From Gelidibacter sp038243395 (lineage in GTDB: Bacteria; Bacteroidota; Bacteroidia; Flavobacteriales; Flavobacteriaceae), in NCBI GenBank assembly GCA_038243395.1, contig JBBSRC010000012.1, positions 1 through 61,964 on the forward strand: a stretch of DNA of 61,964 nucleotides, written 5' to 3'. The position numbers and the translations under genes were made by a program. The first letter of the stretch is position 1. Every line of letters begins with the position of its first letter. Under the pieces are notes generated by a model. That model did not search any database. It was not told where the DNA came from and saw only the letters and a program-made list of their open reading frames with translations. Shown piece by piece: positions 7,607 through 16,383 of this stretch.

Positions 7607-8476
7607 TCCTTTCTTAAGCTTGAATTTTAACGGATTCCAATTTTCAATTTCTGGTTTTTTAATATTATCACTAAAAAACATAATCTCTTTTCCTTCCCTT
7701 ATTTCATATGCTGTGTGCTTAAAGGAAAACTTCTTTTTTCGACAATCAGCATACAGTTCTTGAATTTCAGGAACATTATCATATGATACTATCCATTTAA
7801 TATTTTCAATAGATTTTATTTTTTCACTTACATTTTTATGATTACTGTCTTCATAATGATTCATATATAATGTACTTGCTTTCAAATAATATGGAGGATC
7901 AAAGTAAAATACAATATTATCGTTTTCTGCTTCGAGTTGTATTTTATCAATTAATTTTATTGCATCTTTCTTATAAAGTCGGATGTTTTTTTTATGTTTT
8001 GCAATTGTTCTTATTCTTTTTATAAGAGCTGTTTTATTAAACCTACAGTCCATTAAATAATTTCCATTTTGTTCGATTCCGCCCATTACGCCTGCGTTTA
8101 TTATTCCTGAACGGTTGGTGCGGTTCATATAGAAAGTTGAGAAGCCTAAATCGAGTAGATCAGCTTTTGTTTTGTTCGATTGAATTGCACGTTGTCTTTT
8201 CCATTCTTCAACATTTAATTCAGCCTTCTCAATTTTTTCACATAGTTCCTCTGTTTTATTTAATACAGAATGCCAAAAAGCATAAATTGAACGATCCTTG
8301 TCGTTAATTGTTATTTTCTGGACAAAACCTTCAATCAACAAAAATAATGCAACTGAAGCACCGCCAGAATATGGTTCAACATAATGACCATTTATATTAT
8401 TGTCGATACAAATTTTTGCAATAAATGCCGACAACTTGTTTTTACCGCCAGGGTATCTAAGAGGTGAATAAAACAT
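7574..8476 (-). CDS. D12-class DNA N6-adenine methyltransferase (Dam-like)
   Basis: The 300-residue protein has the D12-class motif order. The SAM-binding motif is PLRYPGGKNKL (about 5-15) and the acidic loop is YVEPYSGGASVALFL. The catalytic motif is FYFDPPYYLKA, with DPPY near residue 193. It should methylate adenine in a specific but unpredictable DNA site. It starts inside the stop codon of the upstream ParB-like gene (TAATG), so the pair is probably translationally coupled. The last eleven codons (GKTTANIVYKQ) are encoded by repeat copy F, so the C-terminus was acquired or altered by the repeat. No restriction endonuclease gene is adjacent. Confidence 0.85.
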   Translation of the reverse strand: MFYSPLRYPGGKNKLSAFIAKICIDNNINGHYVEPYSGGASVALFLLIEGFVQKITINDKDRSIYAFWHSVLNKTEELCEKIEKAELNVEEWKRQRAIQSNKTKADLLDLGFSTFYMNRTNRSGIINAGVMGGIEQNGNYLMDCRFNKTALIKRIRTIAKHKKNIRLYKKDAIKLIDKIQLEAENDNIVFYFDPPYYLKASTLYMNHYEDSNHKNVSEKIKSIENIKWIVSYDNVPEIQELYADCRKKKFSFKHTAYEIREGKEIMFFSDNIKKPEIENWNPLKFKLKKGKTTANIVYKQ

Positions 8477-10041
8477 TAATTTTCCTTATTTAGATTATTG
8501 CTTAAAATATCGAACAAAGGTTCAAGATGAGTCCACGCACGTTTATTATGGGACAAATCTACGATAGTTTCTATGTTGTGAACTGCTAAATCTAATCCGT
8601 TTTTAATGTTATCAATATAAAATTTCAAATTTTTAAGTTGATGAGTATCTAAATGATTTTCGAGTTCGTTATTTTTAACATAGTCCAACATAATTTTCAA
8701 AGAAGCATTAGAGTAGTCCTTGTTTCCATTAAACTTTAAAATCCCCATAATTGGGATTGTTTCAATTTCTTCTTGAATTTGATATTTCCCTTTAAAATGT
8801 TTGATTAAAGTTTCTACTTTTTTTAATCCATTTTTTTCATTTTCTTCATTCGATTTTAAGGATAAATCGTCAAAGAGTTCCTTTTGTTTTAAATAAAAAT
8901 ATAGAGATTGTTCGAGATATGTTCTAAGAAGTAATGAAAAGGAATAAATTCTATCGATTGGAAGATGTTTTAGTTCAGCAAATAAAGTATCTAACTTTTC
9001 ATTGTCAAAAATGATTTCCTTTTCTCGAGGGATTATGATGTTTTCATAGAATTTCTTTTTTGAGCGTTTTTTTCTACGTGTTGTAGTTTTACTTTTCTCT
9101 TCCTCTAAGTTCGTTTTTTTTTCTGTAGACTTACTCTCTGTTGTTGAGTTCTCATTTTTTACATTAAAATCAAAATTTGGATTTTGTTTTAGATTTTCTA
9201 AGAATTGTTTTTTATCATCATCTTTATTGAAATCTCTCGAGAACCTTTCTGAATCAATAAGTATTTTAAAAACTTCAAGTAATCTTTTTTCAAATTCCTC
9301 TCTAGGTAGATTAATAATTAATTCCCCATTTTCATTGTTGAATTCAATGCCTAGTAATTCTCTAGCTTCCTCATAACTATAAAACCTTTCTAAATTTGTA
9401 AATTCGAACTCAGCAATGTCAACTTTGATTCCTTCTTCTTTTTCGAGTACGTCCTGTCCTTCAAGAAATAAATTATATGCTTTTAGAGGTTTTAATATTT
9501 TTGCCCGACTTTCATTTAACACATCGCAAATATCCTCTATTACCAACCCATCTTCATAATACATTTCAGCCACAAATGCATATTGATTTCCAGTTTTCCA
9601 TTTTTCAAGACTAGTACCTTGATGTCTTTCGTATATAATTGGGTTAGCAAGAAGTCTATTTGGTGCGATATAGCATCTTAACTTTTTGTCTACTGGAAAA
9701 TTGTTTTTTAAAATATTTTGCAGCAAAGTATTTGCTTTCGCGTTTGAAAGATACTTTTTAGGATCTTGTAATAGTTTTAAGGCAGAGGTTCTTCTGTTGC
9801 CTTCAAGCACAATTTTCTTGTTATTCTCTATGCAAATTATTGGCTCTTCTCCAACAAAATACCCTTCTTCTGAAATCTTTTTAGCTAATTCATATACTTT
9901 TTCATTCTCAATAAGGAATTTCATTATTTGAGTTTGATTTAAAGGTACACCTCTATATTTTATTCTAGGGTTATTTAAATCAAGGTGTAAAGAACTCAAT
10001 GTATATTCAAATGTTTCCCAAGAAGAGTAGTCTATGTACAT
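8476..10041 (-). CDS. ParB/sulfiredoxin-fold protein coupled to a DNA methyltransferase
   Basis: The 521-residue protein has an N-terminal ParB/Srx-like domain. The strand LSSLHLDLNNPRIKYRGV comes first, then EEPIICIENNKKIVLEGN continuing RRTSALKLL (about 68-92), the usual nucleotide-binding motif GNRR of this fold. A helical region follows (about 140-250), then a highly charged linker containing TTTRRKKRSKKK (about 320-331), then a helical C-terminal domain. It has no chromosome-partition partner (parA) or parS-like context, so it is not a housekeeping ParB. Overlap with the adenine methyltransferase suggests a DNA-modification or phage-defence role, which is inference. It lies between repeats F and G. 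Confidence 0.7.
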   Translation of the reverse strand: MYIDYSSWETFEYTLSSLHLDLNNPRIKYRGVPLNQTQIMKFLIENEKVYELAKKISEEGYFVGEEPIICIENNKKIVLEGNRRTSALKLLQDPKKYLSNAKANTLLQNILKNNFPVDKKLRCYIAPNRLLANPIIYERHQGTSLEKWKTGNQYAFVAEMYYEDGLVIEDICDVLNESRAKILKPLKAYNLFLEGQDVLEKEEGIKVDIAEFEFTNLERFYSYEEARELLGIEFNNENGELIINLPREEFEKRLLEVFKILIDSERFSRDFNKDDDKKQFLENLKQNPNFDFNVKNENSTTESKSTEKKTNLEEEKSKTTTRRKKRSKKKFYENIIIPREKEIIFDNEKLDTLFAELKHLPIDRIYSFSLLLRTYLEQSLYFYLKQKELFDDLSLKSNEENEKNGLKKVETLIKHFKGKYQIQEEIETIPIMGILKFNGNKDYSNASLKIMLDYVKNNELENHLDTHQLKNLKFYIDNIKNGLDLAVHNIETIVDLSHNKRAWTHLEPLFDILSNNLNKEN

Positions 10042-10066
10042 ATTTATATATTTTATTTTTTCAAAT

Positions 10067-10100
10067 TACCGCCAACATAGTTATATATCTAATTGTACCA
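10067..10100. repeat. Accessory-region palindromic repeat, copy G (one arm)
   Basis: ACCGCCAACATAGTTATAT matches the outer end of the repeat just upstream of the ParB-like gene. A matching second arm was not found downstream, so the copy is partial. From 10101 to 10487 I see no gene; the stretch is AT-rich non-coding sequence. Confidence 0.4.
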
Positions 10101-10487
10101 ATATGTTTTATATCCCACCTATAACACACATAATTACAACGCACTAACTTACCACCTTTCATCAAATATTCCAATATGTAAATTGCGTGTTTCCTGCTTT
10201 GATGAATAATTTATCCAATCCATCCACTTTCTTAATTAATAAACCGCCTAAACCATTCAATTTTTTTAAAAAAACTCAACTGATAAAAGCTCTTTTAAAA
10301 TGCGTGAAAAATTCAGTTTAAACAAATATTTTCTGATAATCAGAGACTTTTAAATCCTCGCCCTCTAATTATTCTTAAAGTATGAAACTGACCCAATCAT
10401 GCACTTCAATTAAGATTTTTCATTGGAGTACAGGCCCGGCTTCAGTAATATATAGCTGTCAATAGTGCACTACCCAGCAAATAAACA

Positions 10488-10495
10488 TACCTTTG
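10488..10495 (+). promoter_or_regulatory. Candidate -7 promoter element of the DEAD-box helicase gene
   Basis: TACCTTTG fits TAnnTTTG and lies 56 nt before the ATG. The leader contains a small hairpin (GTGTTTGC / GTAAACAC, about 10528-10546). No strong -33 TTTG is visible. Confidence 0.4.
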
Positions 10496-10551
10496 CACAA
10501 AATTTAAAGGAGTGACCTAAATCAATAGTGTTTGCTTCGTAAACACAATTT

Positions 10552-11826
10552 ATGTCATTTAACTCATTAGGATTATCTGATGCTTTACTTAAAGCGATCA
10601 GCAAACAAGGCTATACTACGCCTTCACCAATTCAACAAAAAGCAATTCCGTTAGTATTAGAAGGTAAAGATGTTTTGGCTTCGGCACAAACTGGTACCGG
10701 AAAAACGGCTGGATTTACCTTGCCACTTTTACAATTATTATCAGAAGGTAAGCCATTGCGCAACCGTCCGGTTAGAGCTTTGGTGTTGACACCAACTCGC
10801 GAATTGGCAGCACAGGTGTACGAAAACGTAAAACAATACAGTACCTATTTGGATATTAGAAGCACCGTTATTTTTGGTGGTGTGAACCAAAACCCACAAG
10901 TAGCAACCCTTCGTAATGGTGTGGATGTGCTTGTGGCAACACCGGGTCGTTTGTTGGATTTACATAATCAACGTTTATTGTCACTCGCCAATGTCGAAAT
11001 TCTTGTATTGGATGAGGCCGACCGTATGTTGGATATGGGCTTTTTACGTGATATCAAAAAAATTATGGCAGTCATGCCTGCAAAACGCCAAAACCTTTTG
11101 TTTTCGGCCACGTTTTCCAGAGACATTAAAGCTTTGGCCAATGACATCCTTAATCATCCGGTAATGGTGGAAGCCACTCCAGAAAATACAACCGTAGAAG
11201 CCATTGCCCAACAGGTGTATCGTGTTGCGAAAGGTTTAAAACCCGATTTATTGGTAAAATTGATTACGGAAGGCAATTGGGAACAGGTATTGGTATTTAC
11301 ACGTACGAAGCATGGGGCCAATAAGTTGACTCAGAAGTTGATCAGTAGCCAAATTACGGCTATGGCGATCCATGGAAATAAAAGCCAAGGGGCCAGAACA
11401 AAGGCTTTGGACGGTTTCAAAAGAGGAACGGTGCGCGTATTGGTTGCGACTGATATTGCTGCCCGAGGTTTGGATATTCCTTTATTACCACATGTAGTTA
11501 ACTTTGAACTTCCTAATATCCCTGAAGACTATGTGCATCGTATTGGAAGAACAGGTAGAGCAGGAGCAAGTGGGTAAGCCATTTCATTGGTAAGTGCTGA
11601 TGAAACAACTTTTCTACGTGATATCGAAAAATTGATTAGAGAACGTATTCCAGTGGAGATCGTAGAGGGTTTTGAACCGGATCCAAACGCTTCAACCGAG
11701 CCAATTAAACAAGGTCAAGGTCGAAATAGTAGACCAAGTAGTAAACCAAAAGCCAAAATTACGAGCACAAGCAACCAATCTTCCGGAGGCAGATCGGATA
11801 GAAATAAGAATAGACGACGTAACTAG
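10552..11826 (+). pseudogene. rhlE: DEAD-box RNA helicase (RhlE-like), interrupted by one in-frame TAA
   Basis: All helicase motifs are present in order: Q motif (SPIQQKAIP), AQTGTGKT, PTRELAAQ, TPGRLLD, LDEADRMLDMGF, SATFS, VATDIAARGLD and HRIGRTGRAGASG. The next codon is TAA (11575-11577), where relatives have GEA. The same frame then continues AISLVSADETTFLRDIEKLI to a basic RNA-binding tail ending GRSDRNKNRRRN at 11826. The truncated 341-residue product keeps motif VI but lacks the end of the second RecA domain and the basic tail. A single G-to-T change of GAA would explain it. It could be a genuine nonsense mutation or a sequence error. Confidence 0.85.
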
Positions 11827-11892
11827 TGCTTCGACAAGCTCAGTAACCTAAACGAAATTGAAATTGAAATTGAAATTGAAGTCGAAGTTGAG
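11827..11892. repeat. Dispersed TTCGACAAGCTCAG element and GAAATT hexamer run
   Basis: GTGCTTCGACAAGCTCAGTAACC at 11827-11849 is a short dispersed motif; degraded relatives occur at about 12174, 12212, 4795 and 5078. It is followed at 11854-11892 by four GAAATT hexamers and two variants (GAAGTC, GAAGTT). Confidence 0.6.
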
Positions 11893-11956
11893 TTACCTGC
11901 ACGCCTGTCGGTTTTTTTTAAATGAAAACTAGAAACTTTAAACCTGAAACTCGTAA

Positions 11957-12172
11957 GTGCTTAGTCAAAGTTTAAAAGATAGAATGATCGCAGTGTGCGA
12001 GACAAAAATTGCCGCAAAAGGAACGAACGTTGGTTTGTCTTTTTATGCTTTTTTTGCCAACAAAAATGACAATCCTGAATTGTTGATGGAAGCAGCCACT
12101 TGGTGGATTATGACGCATAAATTGGATCATTTTGAAAAGGCTGTGAAGATTAAGGCTTTGGTGGAGAAGTAG
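11957..12172 (+). CDS. Small conserved hypothetical protein (DUF6500-like)
   Basis: The 71-residue soluble protein starts at a GTG, with an in-frame ATG eight codons later as an alternative. It contains DRMIAVCETKIAAKGTNVGL, then SFYAFFANKNDNPELLMEAA, then TWWIMTHKLDHFEKAVKIK. The pattern matches a small family in marine Bacteroidota and Proteobacteria that I recall as DUF6500; function is unknown. It lies alone between the broken helicase gene and the repeat block. Confidence 0.6.
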   Translation: MLSQSLKDRMIAVCETKIAAKGTNVGLSFYAFFANKNDNPELLMEAATWWIMTHKLDHFEKAVKIKALVEK

Positions 12173-12300
12173 ATACTTCGACTATCTCAGTAACCTACAT
12201 TAATCTGAAATAGTGCTTCGACAAACTTAAAAGAAAGTATAATTATACTTTGAGAAGCTAAAATTGTTGCAAATAGAGCGCTTGTAGAACAATTTTTTTT

Positions 12301-12640
12301 AGACACGAATTTCACTAATTGGCACGAACAGCTTATTGGAATTTGGTCCTATAATTTTGATAATTTCGAAGTTTATTTAAAGCTCACACACTCACACACA
12401 ACTTTGTGAATCTTTGTGCTTTTTCTTTGTGGAATTTTGTGGAATAACCTTTTGTTAGACTATAATTTCACTAATTGGCACGAACAGCTTATTGAATTTG
12501 GTGCTTTAATTTTGGTTTTTTTTAAATTCTTACCACATCACTTCGTGAACCTTTGTGCTTTTCCTTTGTAGAACTTTGCGTATTAGCTTTTTGTTAGACA
12601 CTAATTAACACCAAATAACAATTGGAATTTGGTACTTTGA
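12301..12640. repeat. Block of degenerate tandem repeats
   Basis: A unit of about 140-155 bp is present two and a bit times. TTTCACTAATTGGCACGAAC followed by AGCTTATT recurs at 12310 and 12465, and TTTGTGCTTTTTCTTTGT-like sequence ends each unit near 12413-12430 and 12551-12569. A third start (AGACACTAATTAACACC) lies at 12597. The stretch 12173-12658 contains no gene. Confidence 0.7.
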
Positions 12641-12658
12641 ATTTGAAACTTCCAAAAA

Positions 12659-13936
12659 CTACCATTCATTAATCCGGTTCGAATCCAACTTCACAAAAAT
12701 AAACAACAATATCGTAAAGGCCCAAAGTGCAGAGCCTCCATAACTAAAGAAAGGAAGTGGAATTCCAATGGTTGGAATTAAGCCCATAACCATTCCGATG
12801 TTAATCATGAAATGGGTAAATAGAAGAGAAGCGACGCAATAACCATAAACTCTGCTAAATGTTGATTTCTGTAATTCTGCCAAATACAAAATACGAAGCA
12901 ACAGAGCGACAAATAAAAGCACAACCAAAGCACTACCCATAAAACCCCATTCTTCTCCAACAGTACTGAAAATGTAATCTGTATGCTGCTCGGGTACAAA
13001 TTTACCAGTGGTTCGTGTCCCTTGCATAAAGCCTTTTCCCGTCAATCCTCCCGAACTTATTGCTTTTTCAGACTCATGAAGATTATACAGAATCGTTTGT
13101 TTCATTTCATGAAGGGTTGTAGCATCAGTTTCCAAACGTAACCAAAGACTTATTCTGTCTTTTTGATGGATTTGTAGTGCATTATTATAGAAATATTTAA
13201 CGCCAAATGAAATGGCAACACACGCCAAAAGAATTGCGATGGGCTGAATGATTTGCGGACGTTTCCGATGTCCGAAAAAGTGATGCGTAAAGATTAAAAT
13301 TGCTGAAACGATAATGGCCGTAACCACATTGAATTTAAGAGCTACTATAGATAACAGGATTAAAAACACAGCAATAACTAGATAGATTTGCTGTAAACCT
13401 TCCCTATAAAAAACAAAGAAGAAGGCGGCATAAACTACGGTGCTTCCAGCGTCATTTTGCATTAAGATTAAAAGGGCGGGAATGACGATAATTCCCATCG
13501 TTTTCAGCTGGTCTTTAAAAGTCTTCATATTCGTCTGAAGGTCGCTCATGTATTTAGCGACGGCCAAAGAAGTTGCAAATTTAGCGAATTCACTGGGCTG
13601 TAACGTCATCCCACCGATGCCATACCAAGCCGTTGCACCGCTGACTGTTTTCCCGAAAATAAACAAGCCAACCAACGATATAATGGAAACAATGTAGATG
13701 ACACTGGCAAAACGTTCGTAAAACTTAGCGTCCAATGCCAGAATAAGAATGATTAAAAATAACGTAAAAATTATAAACACGGACTGTTTCCCGTAGGGTT
13801 GGCTCATATCAAAATAACTATCAACACCTCCCGAATGCGACGCAGACATAATGTTGAGCCATCCAAAACCTAGAAGCAATAAAAATAATGCAATGGTTAT
13901 CCAATCAAAATTTAGTCCTCTATGATCTCTTTGCAT
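12659..13936 (-). CDS. rodA: RodA, peptidoglycan glycosyltransferase of the elongasome
   Basis: The 425-residue SEDS-family protein has about ten transmembrane helices. Typical segments are SGATAWYGIGGMTLQPSEFA (about 100-119), the large periplasmic loop with SGGLTGKGFMQGTRTTGKFV, PEQHTDYIFSTVGEEWGF, and the C-terminal GIPLPFFSYGGSALW. It polymerises glycan strands during lateral wall growth together with PBP2, whose gene ends one nucleotide upstream. It is the last gene of the mre operon. Confidence 0.95.
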   Translation of the reverse strand: MQRDHRGLNFDWITIALFLLLLGFGWLNIMSASHSGGVDSYFDMSQPYGKQSVFIIFTLFLIILILALDAKFYERFASVIYIVSIISLVGLFIFGKTVSGATAWYGIGGMTLQPSEFAKFATSLAVAKYMSDLQTNMKTFKDQLKTMGIIVIPALLILMQNDAGSTVVYAAFFFVFYREGLQQIYLVIAVFLILLSIVALKFNVVTAIIVSAILIFTHHFFGHRKRPQIIQPIAILLACVAISFGVKYFYNNALQIHQKDRISLWLRLETDATTLHEMKQTILYNLHESEKAISSGGLTGKGFMQGTRTTGKFVPEQHTDYIFSTVGEEWGFMGSALVVLLFVALLLRILYLAELQKSTFSRVYGYCVASLLFTHFMINIGMVMGLIPTIGIPLPFFSYGGSALWAFTILLFIFVKLDSNRINEW

Positions 13937-15880
13937 TTAATCTATCTTAAAGGGTGACGGAGCATTAATAAGATTTGTGGTAGTGTCTCTTTTAATTTTA
14001 TCAATTACCTGTAAAGCAGATTCCCGGTTAATGCCAAATGGTTTTCCTGAAAAAGGTTTGTCATATTCGTTCTCCAAACTATGGGTTAAAATCCAGTTTT
14101 CCATCGAGGTCATCGTGATTTCTCCCCTTATATGTTTTTCAATCATCAAACTGGCGATACGGCCTGCAAACCGACTTCCCCAATACCCATTTTCAACGAA
14201 AACAGCAATGGCAATTGTAGGATTGTCTTTAGGCGCAAAAGCCACAAAAATGGAATGGTCGGTCAATTGGGTGCGCTTGCCATCTACCCTCATAAAGTTT
14301 TCAGCGGTTCCCGTTTTGCCACAAATCTCTATTCCAGGAACACGCAAATTGTAAGCAGTACCAAAATTATACACGTCATACATCCCTTGCACTACAGGCT
14401 CAAAGTGTTCTTTATCAATAGTGGTGTAATTGGGGACAGTGTATTTTTCATCAATTTCCTCGCCTTCAATTTGTTTTATGATATGAGGGGTGTAATAGAA
14501 ACCGCGATTACTGATCGCAGCCACCATATTGGCTAATTGAATGGGAGTTGTTTCCACTTCTCCTTGGCCAATGGCATTCGAAATATTATAGGTGGAAGAC
14601 CATCTGTTTTCCCCATACCATTTGTCGTAAAAAGCGCCATCGGGAATTCGTCCTTTTTTTCCAATCTTGAGATCATAACCCAAATAATCACCCAATCCGA
14701 AACTTTTGACATGATTGCTCCATACATCCATTCCTTTACTTGGTTTGTCGTATTTATCAATGACACGTCTGTAAACGTTCACAAAATAAGCATTACAGGA
14801 TTGCGCAATCCCGGTATTCATGGACAATGGGCTGGCATGACTATGGCATGCGGTCAATCTTCGATTTCCTAAGTAATACCCATGCCGGCAAGTAAATTGA
14901 TCTTGCGTGGTTACTACTTTTTCCTGCAGTCCAATCAAAGCACTCAATACCTTAAAGGGAGAACCAGGAGGATATTGCGCCTGTAAACTTCGATCAAAAA
15001 GTGGTTTTGCAATCGAATCGTTATAGAGCTTAGTGAAATTTCGTGAACGTTGTCGTCCAACTAATAAATTCGGGTTGTGAGATGGCGCTGAAACCATCGC
15101 AAGAATCTCGCCAGTGCCTGGTTCTATCGCAATAATGCCTCCGTGCTTATGGCTCATTAAAAGTTCGCCGTATTTTTGAAGTTCAGCATCAATGGTAATG
15201 CCGATGTCTCTTCCAGGTACGGGCAGTGTGTCATAAATACCATCTTTATACGCCCCAATATCTCTGTTAAATCGATCTTTTTGGATGAATTTAATTCCTT
15301 TTACGCCGCGCAATACTTCTTCATAAGAAAGCTCAACGCCTTGTTTACCAATTAAATCCCCGCTTTTATAATACGGATCGTTTTCTATGATATAATTGTT
15401 GACCTCACCAATATCTCCCAAAACATTCGCGCCAATATTCGTTTGATAATCTCTTAATGAACGTTTTTGAATATAGAAACCTTCATATTTTCTGATTTTT
15501 TCCTGTAGAACGGCATATTCAATTCTTGACAGTTGGGGAATAAAAACAGATGGCAATCGTGGCGAGTATCGGTATGCTTTATCGTAAAATGTGATAAAAT
15601 CTTCTTTGGTAATTTTTAAAAGATTACAAAATTCCAAGGTATCCATCTCCTTAACCTCACGAGGAATGAACATGACATCATATGACGGTTGATTGGCGAC
15701 CAGTAATTTGCCGTTTCTATCATAAACGTAACCGCGTTTTGGGTAATCATAAACCTTTCGTATAGCATTGTCGTCATACAGGCTATATGGATCTTCATTG
15801 TACACTTGTAAAAAGAACAAGCGTGCAATAAAAACTGCGCCTACAACGACGATTACAGATAGGAGTAATAACTTTCTCAT
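13937..15880 (-). CDS. mrdA: Penicillin-binding protein 2 (transpeptidase)
   Basis: The 647-residue class B PBP has an N-terminal membrane anchor (LLLLSVIVVVGAVFIARLFF) and a dimerisation/pedestal domain with NRNGKLLVANQPSYDV-like sequence (about 55-70). In the transpeptidase domain the catalytic Ser motif should be in YPPGSPFKVLSALIGL, where SPFK is the SxxK motif. SCN appears in AQSCNAYF and KTG in CGKTGTAEN. It cross-links peptidoglycan with RodA. The ATG overlaps the mreD stop by four nucleotides. Confidence 0.95.
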   Translation of the reverse strand: MRKLLLLSVIVVVGAVFIARLFFLQVYNEDPYSLYDDNAIRKVYDYPKRGYVYDRNGKLLVANQPSYDVMFIPREVKEMDTLEFCNLLKITKEDFITFYDKAYRYSPRLPSVFIPQLSRIEYAVLQEKIRKYEGFYIQKRSLRDYQTNIGANVLGDIGEVNNYIIENDPYYKSGDLIGKQGVELSYEEVLRGVKGIKFIQKDRFNRDIGAYKDGIYDTLPVPGRDIGITIDAELQKYGELLMSHKHGGIIAIEPGTGEILAMVSAPSHNPNLLVGRQRSRNFTKLYNDSIAKPLFDRSLQAQYPPGSPFKVLSALIGLQEKVVTTQDQFTCRHGYYLGNRRLTACHSHASPLSMNTGIAQSCNAYFVNVYRRVIDKYDKPSKGMDVWSNHVKSFGLGDYLGYDLKIGKKGRIPDGAFYDKWYGENRWSSTYNISNAIGQGEVETTPIQLANMVAAISNRGFYYTPHIIKQIEGEEIDEKYTVPNYTTIDKEHFEPVVQGMYDVYNFGTAYNLRVPGIEICGKTGTAENFMRVDGKRTQLTDHSIFVAFAPKDNPTIAIAVFVENGYWGSRFAGRIASLMIEKHIRGEITMTSMENWILTHSLENEYDKPFSGKPFGINRESALQVIDKIKRDTTTNLINAPSPFKID

Positions 15881-16383
15881 TTACGTTTTTGACTAAAAAG
15901 GATTGAAATAATCAGACAAAGTATAATAGTAAAAATCCCTGAGAATAACGTTTTTTGAAGAATTAAAATGATCTTGGAAATGTTAAAAATTTCTAAGGAA
16001 AACATGATAAGATGATGAATGAACACCAACGCAGAAAAATAGGTCAATTTATTACCAAAATCGATCTGATCAAACTTTATGGATTGATAGTCATACACCG
16101 TCCCAAATGAAAATTTTAAAAACACGGGTCTTACATAGGCTGCGGTCACACAAGCTGCGGCATGAACACCTCCTGAATCTGAAAACACATCCACACAAAA
16201 TCCAATAAAAAACGCTAAGAAAACAAATAAAGTTCTGTTGTTATTTGCTGGATATAAAATGATAAATAGGATGTAAATATAGGGATTGATATAACCCAAA
16301 AAATCGATGTGGTTGAAGATCAATACTTGCACCAAAACCAAAATGATAAACCTCGCGGTCATATTTAGGGTTACCTTAGTCAT
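15877..16383 (-). CDS. mreD: MreD, rod-shape membrane protein
   Basis: The 168-residue, very hydrophobic protein has five or so helices and the segments FNHIDFLGYINPYIYILFII and FVDVFSDSGGVHAAAC-like sequence typical of MreD in this phylum. It connects MreC with the RodA/PBP2 complex in the inner membrane. It overlaps mreC by eight nucleotides upstream and mrdA by four downstream. Confidence 0.9.
   Translation of the reverse strand: MTKVTLNMTARFIILVLVQVLIFNHIDFLGYINPYIYILFIILYPANNNRTLFVFLAFFIGFCVDVFSDSGGVHAAACVTAAYVRPVFLKFSFGTVYDYQSIKFDQIDFGNKLTYFSALVFIHHLIMFSLEIFNISKIILILQKTLFSGIFTIILCLIISILFSQKRK

Noticed and set aside
1754..10100. CRISPR array
   Set aside because: The repeats are long, diverged palindromes hundreds to thousands of bases apart; there are no regularly spaced short repeats and no cas genes.
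12320..12335. Possible sigma-54 promoter (TTGGCACGAACAGC)
   Set aside because: The -12 TTGC box is absent at the required spacing, and the motif is part of the repeated block.
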